A stretch of DNA of 46,137 nt from an uncultured Octadecabacter sp. (GTDB lineage Bacteria > Pseudomonadota > Alphaproteobacteria > Rhodobacterales > Rhodobacteraceae): positions 1 through 46,137 of the forward strand of contig CALAGN010000036.1 of the NCBI GenBank assembly GCA_937891785.1. Reading direction: 5' to 3'. Below, piece after piece: positions 1-7,865 of this stretch. A program made the translations under genes and the position numbers. Each line of letters begins with the position of its first letter. The stretch's first letter is position 1. The notes under the pieces are model-generated. The model worked only from the letters and a program-made list of their open reading frames with translations. It did not search any database and had not been told where the DNA came from.

Positions 1-443
1 TTGTGCATATCGGCCTCGGAAATTTTCATCGCGCCCATCAGGCATTGTATCTGCATCGCTTGATGAATGACGGCGCAGCACTTGACCGGGTGATCATTGG
101 TGCGGGGGCGCGTCCCACCGATGCCGCTCAGCCTTTGACGGGTCATCGCGTCACGCAGGGTTTCTTTACCCCATTATTCGCGACGGCTTGGCCACAGGCG
201 GGCCAATAGAAGGGCTCACCCTCGCCGAGGCGCTTTGGGCGCGCATGTGTGAAGGTACGCGCGAAGACGGCAGTGAGATCGTGGCCAATGACCCGTTCTG
301 GGAAACTTTGGTCAGGGCTGCAAAAGCCATTATACGGCGACCTTGGCGATAACCTGCGTTTTGCGGCAAGCTTTGCGCGGTGGCATCGGTTGATCCAGCG
401 TGATGGAACGGCTGCGGCCCTTGGTGCGTATCTGGCAGGCTAA
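1..443 (+). pseudogene. Mannitol 2-dehydrogenase / fructuronate reductase family remnant
   Basis: This is a decayed member of the long-chain mannitol dehydrogenase family (normally about 490 codons). Positions 3-150 read in one frame as the N-terminal Rossmann start (HIGLGNFHRAHQALYLHRL). From about 155 a second frame reads as the C-terminal domain (IRDGLATGGPIEG, then LWARMCEGTREDG and NDPFWETL). Near 327 the reading shifts again, and the last 38 codons (LYGDLGDNLRFA to GAYLAG) finish the protein at 443. About 270 middle residues are missing, and there are at least two frame changes and a stop at 207-209. The gene may begin before the window. It cannot encode a working enzyme. Family assignment is by recalled motif similarity. 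Confidence 0.8.
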
Positions 444-457
444 GGCAAATCGCGCAG

Positions 458-1513
458 CTATTCGGCGGGTGCGAAACCTTCGATCAGGTGTTTTAGCCCA
501 AGACGCGCGCCGATAAACATGGCGATAAATGTCACGGGCGCTGAAAACGCCAACAGCGAGAACGCCGAAATCCCTTGTCCGATGCTGCACCCCAGGGCAA
601 CCGCCGCGCCAGCGCCCATCATAGCCGCGCCGAAAATCTGGCGGCGCAACTCGCGTGGGTCATCGCAGGCTTCCCACCGAAAGTGGCCTTTGATCAAGCT
701 GCCCACGAACGCGCCGCCCCAAACACCCGCGACCGAGCCGATCCCAAAACTTAGCGTTTGTCCTGAGGCGGTCATCGCATAAAGCATCGTTTCGCCTAAA
801 GGGGCGGCGAAAGTGTGCGAGACGACGGGGGTGCCGTCAAAGCCGGTGGCCGTGATCCAGCTGGTAAAAATCCATGCGCTAACCACCGAAATGCCGACGA
901 CGACCGACCAGAACACAGCCGATCTATCTGACCTGATCGAGGCCGAGCCAAGCGCAAGCGCAATCAGCCCAACACCAATTGCCACACCAACAGCCCAAAC
1001 TGGTAGGCCGCTAAAGCCGCTGATCAGATGTGCAATGCCTTGCGGTTCAGCTGCCATGGGTTGTGGCGGAAAGATGATGACACGCAGCCATGCAACAGGT
1101 CCCGACATTGTCGCGTAAGCCGCCAATCCCATGACGACAACGATCACGAATGACCGCAAGTCTCCGCCGCCCAGTCGGGCCAGGGCCCCAAAACCACAAT
1201 TGCCCGCCATGGCCATGCCATAACCGAACACCAATCCGCCAGCTATCGCCGCGAATGGTGAAAAAACCTGACTGATGTAAAATGAAGATGTCGGCACAAC
1301 CCAGCCCAACGCGACGCTAACGAATGTGCCAAAAACCGCCGTACCAATCGCCAGAATCCACATCCGCAGCCGCACGTCGCTTCCGCCATAGGCAAAGTCC
1401 TCGACGGCGCCCAAGGTGCAAAACCGGCCCAAACGCGCGGCAAGACCAAGCATGATTCCACCAAATAAACCGGCAAGCGCCGCGACATTTCCGTCGCCCA
1501 AAGCATCAAGCAT
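458..1513 (-). CDS. soxT: YeeE/YedE family sulfur transporter, SoxT
   Basis: Polytopic inner-membrane protein of 351 residues with about nine or ten hydrophobic segments. It shows the short Cys motifs of the YeeE/YedE (sulf_transp) family: FCTLG at Cys32, GNCGFG at Cys106 and GCSIGQG at Cys309. Family members include the thiosulfate importer TsuA/YeeE. Homologues next to soxR in Paracoccus are called SoxT and are thought to bring sulfur compounds into the cell, either as substrate or as signal. It is the last gene of the leftward soxS-soxR-soxT set, 59 nt behind soxR, with a GGGAGA ribosome site 6 nt before the ATG. Exact substrate is unknown. Confidence 0.88.
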   Translation of the reverse strand: MLDALGDGNVAALAGLFGGIMLGLAARLGRFCTLGAVEDFAYGGSDVRLRMWILAIGTAVFGTFVSVALGWVVPTSSFYISQVFSPFAAIAGGLVFGYGMAMAGNCGFGALARLGGGDLRSFVIVVVMGLAAYATMSGPVAWLRVIIFPPQPMAAEPQGIAHLISGFSGLPVWAVGVAIGVGLIALALGSASIRSDRSAVFWSVVVGISVVSAWIFTSWITATGFDGTPVVSHTFAAPLGETMLYAMTASGQTLSFGIGSVAGVWGGAFVGSLIKGHFRWEACDDPRELRRQIFGAAMMGAGAAVALGCSIGQGISAFSLLAFSAPVTFIAMFIGARLGLKHLIEGFAPAE

Positions 1514-1572
1514 GGTGGCGTCTCCCGTTGTGTGCGCGTCAATACGGCGTTGAAATGACCAAGTTTAGTCCA

Positions 1573-1908
1573 TCAAGCTGTTTTGCAGAACAAGTCATAA
1601 ACAACGGATATGATCCGCTTACAGCGATCATCCGTCAAGCTATAGTAGATGGCTTTCCCGTCACGGCGCGGTTGCACAAGACCCTCAAGCCGCAAACGCC
1701 CCAATTGCTGGGAAACAGCAGCTTGGCGCGCTGAAAGCAACTTCTCCAATTCCGCGACGGATTTCTCGCCCGTTGCTAAGTGGCACAAGATCAGCAGCCT
1801 GCCTTCGTGGCCGATAGCCTTGAGGAAATTCGTGGCGCGGGTCGCATTCTCAACCATGGTGTCGATTTCAGCATCGCTCAGGCCATCGTCCAATACTGGC
1901 AAACTCAT
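1573..1908 (-). CDS. soxR: ArsR-family sulfide/thiosulfate-responsive repressor SoxR
   Basis: Small winged-helix regulator of 111 residues. The helix-turn-helix region spans about residues 50-80 (VAELEKLLSARQAAVSQQLG), followed by a beta-wing (PRRDGKAIYYSL). Cys42 and Cys108 match in position the cysteine pair that forms a disulfide or polysulfide bridge in the BigR/SqrR/SoxR subgroup; a third Cys is at 96. Family knowledge: the reduced protein represses sox genes, and reactive sulfur species relieve this. It lies between soxS and soxT on the same strand. Candidate operators sit at 2430-2445, 3816-3831, 6097-6112 and 15962-15977. The ribosome site is weak, but the chosen start preserves the family's cysteine numbering. 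Confidence 0.92.
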   Translation of the reverse strand: MSLPVLDDGLSDAEIDTMVENATRATNFLKAIGHEGRLLILCHLATGEKSVAELEKLLSARQAAVSQQLGRLRLEGLVQPRRDGKAIYYSLTDDRCKRIISVVYDLFCKTA

Positions 1909-2023
1909 GTCGCGGGTCCAATTCCGAAAAGACAGAGGGTCAGCCGCCCTCTTTGTTGCTAACTGCCCTATAGAAACATAGCCTCACTAGCGAGTGCCGC
2001 GATCAATAAAAACGCCAAGTGTG

Positions 2024-2431
2024 TCACTGGCTATTCGGTTCGGTCGCGGTTTCGACGTTGTAGGGAATGTCATTTCGATCAAGCATCATGGCGAAAAGCC
2101 CCCAAAAGAAGTCTTCGCCGGGATAGCCCTCAAGGCGGGATACTTCGACGCCATCAATTAGCAACACAAAGGTCGGTGTGAAATTGATTGCGCGGGCAAG
2201 GGTGATGTCGGCAGGGATGGGGTCGCTGATGTCCACACGGCGTAAAGGTGCTGCAGCGCCTTCGCCGGTCTTGCCGTAAATAGGGCCGATTTCACGGTTC
2301 CATGCCGCACACCAGATACAACCGGGTTTTTCGGCCATCATCATAACAGTATCAGCGCGTGCGACTACGGGGAGTGTGGCAAGCACACCCATAGCGACGA
2401 AAACAAAAAGACTGGTCAAACGTCTACTCAT
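2024..2431 (-). CDS. soxS: Periplasmic thioredoxin-like protein SoxS
   Basis: Protein of 135 residues with a Sec signal peptide (hydrophobic residues 7-25, cleavage near ARA-D) and a thioredoxin active site Cys38-Ile-Trp-Cys41. A cis-Pro region follows in NFTPTFVLL. Known role from Paracoccus: SoxS reduces and reactivates the SoxY carrier after its C-terminal cysteine is blocked. It is divergent from soxV across only 46 nt and leads the soxS-soxR-soxT set. A SoxR-like dyad overlaps its start codon. It is small for a thioredoxin, as is usual for SoxS. Confidence 0.9.
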   Translation of the reverse strand: MSRRLTSLFVFVAMGVLATLPVVARADTVMMMAEKPGCIWCAAWNREIGPIYGKTGEGAAAPLRRVDISDPIPADITLARAINFTPTFVLLIDGVEVSRLEGYPGEDFFWGLFAMMLDRNDIPYNVETATEPNSQ

Positions 2432-2445
2432 TCACGTATCTTAAT
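2430..2445. promoter_or_regulatory. Candidate SoxR operator, soxS/soxV divergent region
   Basis: The sequence ATTC-ACGTATCT-TAAT matches the ATTC-N8-GAAT dyad found at the other sox control regions with one mismatch (TAAT for GAAT). It is followed by GTG, as at the soxA/soxB copy. A second perfect dyad, TTCAC/GTGAA, spans 2431-2450. The site overlaps the soxS start codon and lies 32 nt before soxV, so a bound repressor could block both genes. Inference from sequence only. Confidence 0.55.
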
Positions 2446-2477
2446 GTGAACAATCGATCGTTTCAAGGAATCCCGAC

Positions 2478-3215
2478 ATGCAAGAGATCACATATCTTGG
2501 AGCGGTTATTGCCGGACTACTATCATTCTTTACACCCTGCATTTTGCCCATGGTACCTTTCTATCTCAGCTACATGGCGGGTATTTCAATGAACGAATTG
2601 CGTGGCGAGGATGATTTCCCTCCAGGCACACAGCGCAAACTGGTTTTTTCGTCTATCGCATTCGCCCTTGGGGTCACGACAATTTTTGTGCTTTTGGGAA
2701 TGGGGGCCACGGCTGTCGGCGGCACCCTCGGGCAATGGAAACAGGAGCTAAGCTATTTCGCCGCGGCGATCCTGCTGTTGTTCGGGCTGCATTTCCTTGG
2801 GATCATGCGCATCCCGTTCCTTTATCGCGAGGCCCGCATCGAAAGCTCGGCGGCACCGTCCAACATGCTGGGCGCCTACCTCATGGGTTTGGCTTTCGGA
2901 TTCGGTTGGACACCCTGCGTGGGTCCCGCTCTTGCCTCGATCCTGATGATGGCGAGCGGGTTCGGTAACATCTGGGAAGGTGGCGCGTTGCTGTTTGTCT
3001 ACGGTATCTCGATGACCTCGCCCTTTATCGTCGCGGCACTGTTTGCCCGTCCGTTCCTTGGCTGGGCGCAGCGCAATCGCAAATACCTTGGTGTAGTTGA
3101 AAAGGCGATGGGCGTGATGTTGATCATCTTTGCCATTCTCATAGCGACGAATTCTGTCAACTACATAGCAGCGTGGCTAATCGAAACCTTCCCCAGTTTT
3201 GCAACAATCGGATAA
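2478..3215 (+). CDS. soxV: CcdA/DsbD-type thiol-electron transporter SoxV
   Basis: Inner-membrane protein of 245 residues with six predicted transmembrane segments. The paired cysteines of the CcdA family are at Cys21 (FFTPCILPMVP) and Cys147 (GWTPCVGPALAS), each flanked by prolines. It carries electrons from cytoplasmic thioredoxin to the periplasm, where in the Paracoccus Sox system the partner is SoxW and the final target is SoxY. It is the first gene of the rightward sox set and is 14 nt before soxW, which has its own AGGAGA ribosome site. Confidence 0.94.
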   Translation: MQEITYLGAVIAGLLSFFTPCILPMVPFYLSYMAGISMNELRGEDDFPPGTQRKLVFSSIAFALGVTTIFVLLGMGATAVGGTLGQWKQELSYFAAAILLLFGLHFLGIMRIPFLYREARIESSAAPSNMLGAYLMGLAFGFGWTPCVGPALASILMMASGFGNIWEGGALLFVYGISMTSPFIVAALFARPFLGWAQRNRKYLGVVEKAMGVMLIIFAILIATNSVNYIAAWLIETFPSFATIG

Positions 3216-3229
3216 CAGGAGACCAGTTA

Positions 3230-3793
3230 ATGCTACGCATTACCCTTGCCGCGCTCGCACTCATGGCAACACCACTCTTTGCCGCTGAACTCGGCGATGA
3301 CGGGCTGCACGATGCCGACTGGATTCAAGAGACATTCAAAGACCTGCGCGAGGACCTGGCCGTTGCCAACGACCAGGGCAAAACGCTGCTCGTGATGATC
3401 GAGCAGCGCGGCTGCATTTACTGTTCGCGGATGCACGAAACCGTCTTCCCCGACCCCGAGATAAACGCCGCGCTAAATGACAGCTTTTTCGTGGTCCAGA
3501 TCAATATGTTCGGTGATGTCGAAGTTACTGATTTTGATGGTGAAGTCATGGCCGAAAAAGACATCGTTCGGCGCTGGAACGCACAGTTCACGCCGACGCT
3601 GATGTTCTTTCCGCCCGAGGTGGCCGATGATGCCATTGCGAGTCAGGTGACAATCGTCACGATGCCGGGGGCTTTCGGCAAGTGGACGACCCTAAACTTG
3701 CTGAACTGGATCCGTGAAGGGCACTATCAGACCAACGAATCCTTCCAACGCTACCACGCGCGCATTCTTCAAGAGCGCGGAATCGTTGAGTAA
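3230..3793 (+). CDS. soxW: Periplasmic thioredoxin SoxW
   Basis: Protein of 188 residues with a Sec signal peptide (cleavage near FAA-E at about 19) and a thioredoxin-like domain of the DsbD-gamma/SoxW type. The active site is Cys62-Ile-Tyr-Cys65, followed by a cis-Pro in QFTPTLMFF. It takes reducing power from SoxV. An earlier in-frame ATG at 3173 exists, but it lies inside soxV and would spoil the signal peptide. The ATG at 3230 follows AGGAGA at 3218-3223. A 107-nt gap to soxX holds a regulatory region. Confidence 0.92.
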   Translation: MLRITLAALALMATPLFAAELGDDGLHDADWIQETFKDLREDLAVANDQGKTLLVMIEQRGCIYCSRMHETVFPDPEINAALNDSFFVVQINMFGDVEVTDFDGEVMAEKDIVRRWNAQFTPTLMFFPPEVADDAIASQVTIVTMPGAFGKWTTLNLLNWIREGHYQTNESFQRYHARILQERGIVE

Positions 3794-3795
3794 AA

Positions 3796-3831
3796 TATGT
3801 ATTTCACATAGTCATATTCAAATAAATGATT
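3796..3831. promoter_or_regulatory. soxW-soxX control region with candidate SoxR operator
   Basis: Two dyads lie in this AT-rich gap. At 3796-3810 there is a perfect inverted repeat TATGT-ATTTC-ACATA. At 3816-3831 ATTC-AAATAAAT-GATT matches the sox dyad ATTC-N8-GAAT with one mismatch and shares the upstream CAT with the soxH copy. The region precedes soxXYZA. In Paracoccus SoxR is known to act at the soxS-soxV and soxW-soxX gaps, which fits. No clear -35/-10 pair could be set by eye. Confidence 0.55.
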
Positions 3832-3900
3832 TTGGTGTTGCGAGAATCTAAAAGCCTGCGCTACTGTAGACACCAAGAATAGAGGACCCAGGGAGGGACC

Positions 3901-4371
3901 ATGAAAAGGATTTTACTGTCGGCATTCGCCGCTGGCTTTGGCACAATCGCCATCGCTGAAACTGCGCCAAGTGATGTAACATTCGGCGATTATGGACAGG
4001 TCGAAATGTCCGTTTCCGGAGCCGCTGGCGATCCCGCAGCAGGGCGTGAGATTATGGCCAATCGTGGCAAAGGCAATTGCATTGCCTGCCATCAGGTCAC
4101 GGCCTTGGAGGAATTTCCCTTCCACGGCGAAGTTGGCCCATCATTGGATGGTGCCGGTTCGCGCTGGGAAGAGTCTGATCTTCGCGGCATCGTCACGAAC
4201 GCCAAGATGACGTTCCCGGAGTCGGTGATGCCGGCGTTTTACATGGTCGACGGCTTTATCCGCCCCGGCAATGGCTATACCGGCAAGGCTGCCGAAGGCC
4301 CGCTTGACCCGATTTTGACCGCGCAAGAAATCGAAGACGTGGTCGCTTACCTCATGACGCTGCAAGACTAG
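3901..4371 (+). CDS. soxX: Sulfur-oxidising monohaem cytochrome c SoxX
   Basis: Periplasmic c-type cytochrome of 156 residues: signal peptide to about residue 19, one haem site Cys60-Ile-Ala-Cys-His64, and a methionine-rich C-terminal half (KMTFPESVMPAFY) with candidate axial Met ligands. SoxX pairs with SoxA to form SoxXA, which joins thiosulfate oxidatively to the SoxY cysteine. It has a strong GGGAGGG ribosome site ending 3 nt before the ATG. It is first of the soxX-Y-Z-A block, 27 nt before soxY. Length is usual for the family. Confidence 0.94.
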   Translation: MKRILLSAFAAGFGTIAIAETAPSDVTFGDYGQVEMSVSGAAGDPAAGREIMANRGKGNCIACHQVTALEEFPFHGEVGPSLDGAGSRWEESDLRGIVTNAKMTFPESVMPAFYMVDGFIRPGNGYTGKAAEGPLDPILTAQEIEDVVAYLMTLQD

Positions 4372-4398
4372 ACGCAGCCAGACGCTACAGGAGACAGC

Positions 4399-4815
4399 AT
4401 GAGCTTTACACGCAGAGAAACGCTTTTGATGGCCATGGGTACCGCATTTGCGGCAGTTGTTCCATTCAAAGCATTTGCAGACGTTGATGGTGACATCGCC
4501 GCGTTCACAGGCGGTGCCGAAATCGGCACAGGTGGGATCACATTGATCGCGCCGGAAATCGCCGAAAACGGCAACACCGTTCCAATCGAGGTCGACGCAC
4601 CCGGTGCAGTTTCGATCATAGTGCTTGCCACCGGCAACCCGACACCCGCAGTTGGCACTTTCAACTTTGGCCCGCTTGCCGGCGCACAGCGCGCTTCTAC
4701 ACGTATCCGCCTTGCCGGAACGCAGGACGTTCTTGCTATCGCGAAAATGCCCGACGGATCGTTCGTTCAGGCCACGCAAGAAGTGAAAGTCACAATCGGC
4801 GGCTGCGGCGGCTAA
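4399..4815 (+). CDS. soxY: Sulfur carrier protein SoxY
   Basis: Protein of 138 residues. It starts with a twin-arginine signal (TRRETLLMAMG) and ends in the diagnostic carrier motif GGCGG, where Cys136 holds the sulfur chain during the Sox cycle. The immunoglobulin-like SoxY fold lies between. It is exported as a complex with SoxZ, which has no signal of its own and is encoded 15 nt downstream. Substrate is bound here by SoxXA, hydrolysed by SoxB and oxidised by SoxCD. Confidence 0.97.
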   Translation: MSFTRRETLLMAMGTAFAAVVPFKAFADVDGDIAAFTGGAEIGTGGITLIAPEIAENGNTVPIEVDAPGAVSIIVLATGNPTPAVGTFNFGPLAGAQRASTRIRLAGTQDVLAIAKMPDGSFVQATQEVKVTIGGCGG

Positions 4816-4830
4816 TAGGAGCAACGACAC

Positions 4831-5160
4831 ATGGCAGATAACGTAACACCCCGCGTTCGCGTTCCACGCGAAGCCGCAGCTGGCGAGACGATCACGATTA
4901 AAACGCTGATCTCGCATCCGATGGAATCGGGCCAGCGCAAAGACGGTGACGGCAACGTCATTCCACGCTCGATCATCAACCGCTTCACCTGCGAATTTAA
5001 CGGAGAAATGGTGATCGACGTCGCATTTGAACCCGCAATTTCCACGAACCCGTTTCTGGAATTCGAAGCGGTTGTGCCCGAAAGCGGCACTTTCGTCTTC
5101 ACGTGGTATGACGATGATAGCTCTGTTTACACCGACAGCAAAGATATCGCAGTCAACTAG
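4831..5160 (+). CDS. soxZ: Sulfur carrier partner protein SoxZ
   Basis: Small all-beta protein of 109 residues without a signal peptide, typical of SoxZ. Recognisable family segments are the start (NVTPRVRVP), KTLISHPMESGQRKDGDGN and the end (FTWYDDDSSVYTDSKDIAV). It binds SoxY in the cytoplasm, is carried out with it by the Tat route, and forms part of the docking surface for the other Sox enzymes. It lies 15 nt after soxY and 25 nt before soxA. Confidence 0.96.
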   Translation: MADNVTPRVRVPREAAAGETITIKTLISHPMESGQRKDGDGNVIPRSIINRFTCEFNGEMVIDVAFEPAISTNPFLEFEAVVPESGTFVFTWYDDDSSVYTDSKDIAVN

Positions 5161-5185
5161 ATTTCTTGTCCAGGGAGGGGCTAAA

Positions 5186-6043
5186 ATGAAAAAAACACTA
5201 CTGTCCGCAAGTGCCGTGTGTCTCGCTATGGCCGTCCCTTTTGGGTCGGTTATGGCAGACGAAAATGCCGATTTGATTATCAACGGCGAACTCGAAATTA
5301 CTGTGCGCGCGCCTGCGCCTGCGCACATGGAAGGGTCCGGCATTAGCGAGATCATGTCCGGTTGGGTTTTCCGCGCGACGGAAACACAAGCATTCGAAAT
5401 GGATGACTTTGAAAATCCAGGCATGATCTTTACCGAGGCTGCGATTGATGCTTGGAACACCGTTGAAGGTGAAGCAGGCGAGTCCTGTGCAAGCTGCCAC
5501 GGCACGCCCGAAGATATGGCTGGCGTCAGTGCGGTCTATCCGCGCTGGAACGAAGGCGCGGGCGAAGTGCGCACGATGACGACGCAGATCAATGATTGCC
5601 GCACCGAACAGATGGGCGCCGAAGCATGGGACTATGACAAGAACGACATGCTGAACATGCAAGCGCTTCTTGCCTCAGTGTCACGCGGAATGCCGGTGGA
5701 CGTTGCAATTGACGGCCCGGCCGCTGAAACGTGGGAAATGGGGCGCGAGCTTTATTACACACGTACCGGTCAATTGGATTTGTCCTGCGCGAATTGCCAC
5801 GAACAGAACTATGGCAACCTCATTCGTGCGGACCACCTGAGCCAAGGCATGATCAACGGCTTCCCGACCTACCGCCTCAATAACGCGCGGCTGAACGGTG
5901 TGCATTCGCGTTTCCGTGGCTGTGTGCGTGATACGCGCGCCGAAACCTACTCGGTTGGTAGCCCCGAGTTCGTGGCGCTCGAGCTTTATGTCGCATCGCG
6001 CGGCAATGGCTTGTCTGTTGAAGGGCCGTCCGTCCGCAACTAA
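5186..6043 (+). CDS. soxA: Dihaem cytochrome c SoxA, thiosulfate-SoxY transferase subunit
   Basis: Periplasmic protein of 285 residues with a signal peptide (cleavage near VMA-D, about 24). Haem sites are CASCH at 101-105 and CANCH at 201-205, with a further Cys at 246 (RGCVRD) that fits the cysteine-persulfide ligand of the active haem, and Cys138. With SoxX it forms SoxXA. The ATG at 5186 was chosen because GGGAGGGG ends 6 nt upstream and a signal peptide follows. A terminator-like hairpin stands directly behind the gene. Confidence 0.96.
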   Translation: MKKTLLSASAVCLAMAVPFGSVMADENADLIINGELEITVRAPAPAHMEGSGISEIMSGWVFRATETQAFEMDDFENPGMIFTEAAIDAWNTVEGEAGESCASCHGTPEDMAGVSAVYPRWNEGAGEVRTMTTQINDCRTEQMGAEAWDYDKNDMLNMQALLASVSRGMPVDVAIDGPAAETWEMGRELYYTRTGQLDLSCANCHEQNYGNLIRADHLSQGMINGFPTYRLNNARLNGVHSRFRGCVRDTRAETYSVGSPEFVALELYVASRGNGLSVEGPSVRN

Positions 6044-6053
6044 AAACCAGGGG

Positions 6054-6086
6054 CCCGCGGCGCATAAGCGTTCGCGGGTTTTCTTT
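6054..6086 (+). terminator. Rho-independent terminator after soxA
   Basis: Stem CCCGCG (6054-6059) pairs with CGCGGG (6073-6078). An inner CGC/GCG pair closes an ATAA loop, and TTTTCTTT follows. This is a classic terminator shape inside the sox gene series, just before a new candidate SoxR site and soxB. It suggests soxB onward has its own promoter, or that read-through is graded. Confidence 0.75.
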
Positions 6087-6096
6087 CATTAGTTAT

Positions 6097-6112
6097 ATTC
6101 AGCTTTCGGAAT
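6097..6112. promoter_or_regulatory. Candidate SoxR operator before soxB
   Basis: Perfect dyad ATTC-AGCTTTCG-GAAT, preceded by TAT and followed by GTG. It sits 31 nt upstream of the soxB ATG and right after the soxA terminator. It is one of two perfect copies of the ATTC-N8-GAAT pattern among the sox control regions of this window. Confidence 0.65.
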
Positions 6113-6142
6113 GTGATTGCTGAAAACCGAACAGGAAACCAC

Positions 6143-7846
6143 ATGATCTCTCGCCGTGACTTTCTTCAGGCCAGTGTGGCCGCCAGCGCAATCGTCGGCG
6201 CATCTGGATTTGGCAACTGGGGGAAATTGGCAGCCCAGCAATCCCTGACGCAGGATCAACTGCTGGATTTTGAAACCTTTGGGAATGTCTCGCTCATTCA
6301 TGTCACGGATATCCACGCGCAGATGAAACCGATCTATTTCCGCGAGCCGGAAGTTAACATTGGTGTAGGTGGTAACAAAGGCGCTGTGCCGCACATCACG
6401 GGTGCAGACTTCCGCAAGGCGTATGGGATCGACGATGGAAGCCCTTCGCATTACGCACTGACTTACAACGATTTTTCGGCTCTTGCACAGGGTTATGGCA
6501 AGATGGGCGGGATGGATCGCGTTGCGACTGTCGTGAACCAAATTCGCGCCGCGCGCCCTGATGCACTGCTGCTAGATGGCGGCGACACATGGCATGGATC
6601 CTACACTTGTTATCAGACCGAAGGCCAAGACGTAGTCAACGTCATGAACATGCTGAAACCCGATGCGATGACGTTCCACTGGGAATTCACGCTTGGGTCG
6701 GATCGCGTGCGTGATATCGTGAGTGATCTCCCGTTTGCGGCGCTCGGCCAGAACATTTTTGACGCCGAATGGGATGAACCATCGGAAGATTTTAAGCCCT
6801 ATAAATTCTTTGAACGCGGCGGCGTAAAAATCGCCGTGATCGGGCAAGCATTTCCTTATATGCCCATTGCCAACCCGGGTTGGATGTTCCCTGAATACTC
6901 GTTCGGCATTCGTGATCAGCGGATGCAGGAGATGGTCGACGAAGTGCGCGGCATGGGCGCGGAACTGGTCGTTTGTCTGTCGCACAACGGCTTTGATGTA
7001 GACAAGGCGATGGCAGGCCGCGTGACAGGGATCGACGTTATCCTTGCAGGCCACACCCATGATGCGTTGCCCGAACCTGTTCTGATCGGTGACACGATCA
7101 TCGTCGCGTCAGGGTCCAACGGCAAATTCGTCAGCCGCGTTGATCTGGATGTGCGCGACGGCCGGATGATGGGATTCCGCCACAAACTGATCCCGATATT
7201 CTCCGATGTGATCGCACCTGACGCCGAAGTGACTGCCGTCATCGACGAACAACGCGCCCCGTTCGCGGCGGAACTGACCGAAGTGATCGGCAAGACAGCC
7301 GACGACACGCTGCTTTATCGCCGTGGCAATTTCAACGGATCATGGGATGACCTTATTTGTCAGGCTTTGATCGAAGAACGTGACGCCGACATCGCGATGT
7401 CGCCCGGCGTGCGTTGGGGGCCGTCGATTTTGCCCGGTCAGGATATCACCCGCGAAGACCTGTGGAACGTCACGTCGATGACCTATCCAAACGCCTATCG
7501 CTCTGAAATGACAGGTGAATTCATTCACGCCATCATGGAAGACGTGGCCGATAACCTGTTCAACGAAGACCCCTATTATCAGCAGGGTGGCGACATGGTT
7601 CGCGTTGGTGGCATGGGCTACCGGATCGACATCAACAAACCGATCGGCGAACGGGTGAGCGAGCTAACACTGCTCAAAACCGGCGAAGCGCTGGACCCTG
7701 CCAAGACTTACTTCGTGGCTGGATGGGCGTCTGTCAACGAAGGCACCGAAGGCCCGCCCATCTGGGACGTGGTCGAAAACTATATCAAACGCGAAGGGAC
7801 AGTATCCGTCGCGCCAAATACATCAGTTCAGGTCGTTGGGGCCTGA
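6143..7846 (+). CDS. soxB: Sulfate thiol hydrolase SoxB
   Basis: Di-manganese enzyme of the 5'-nucleotidase/metallophosphatase superfamily, 567 residues (family about 560-570). It has a twin-arginine signal (SRRDFLQASVAAS). Metal-site motifs are HVTDIHAQ, LLDGGDTWHGS, CLSHNGFD and AGHTHDALPE. It removes the terminal sulfonate as sulfate from the SoxY-bound sulfur chain. The start at 6143 is preferred over the upstream in-frame ATG at 6113 because ACAGGAAA precedes it and the Tat motif follows at once. It is 19 nt before soxC. Confidence 0.97.
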   Translation: MISRRDFLQASVAASAIVGASGFGNWGKLAAQQSLTQDQLLDFETFGNVSLIHVTDIHAQMKPIYFREPEVNIGVGGNKGAVPHITGADFRKAYGIDDGSPSHYALTYNDFSALAQGYGKMGGMDRVATVVNQIRAARPDALLLDGGDTWHGSYTCYQTEGQDVVNVMNMLKPDAMTFHWEFTLGSDRVRDIVSDLPFAALGQNIFDAEWDEPSEDFKPYKFFERGGVKIAVIGQAFPYMPIANPGWMFPEYSFGIRDQRMQEMVDEVRGMGAELVVCLSHNGFDVDKAMAGRVTGIDVILAGHTHDALPEPVLIGDTIIVASGSNGKFVSRVDLDVRDGRMMGFRHKLIPIFSDVIAPDAEVTAVIDEQRAPFAAELTEVIGKTADDTLLYRRGNFNGSWDDLICQALIEERDADIAMSPGVRWGPSILPGQDITREDLWNVTSMTYPNAYRSEMTGEFIHAIMEDVADNLFNEDPYYQQGGDMVRVGGMGYRIDINKPIGERVSELTLLKTGEALDPAKTYFVAGWASVNEGTEGPPIWDVVENYIKREGTVSVAPNTSVQVVGA

Positions 7847-7865
7847 AATCGAGAAGGGTAGATAG

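Noticed and set aside
4141-5505. A 454-codon open frame on the minus strand opposite soxX, soxY, soxZ and soxA
   Set aside because: It lies fully opposite genes with clear families, has cysteine/arginine-rich composition typical of antisense shadows, and has no ribosome site.
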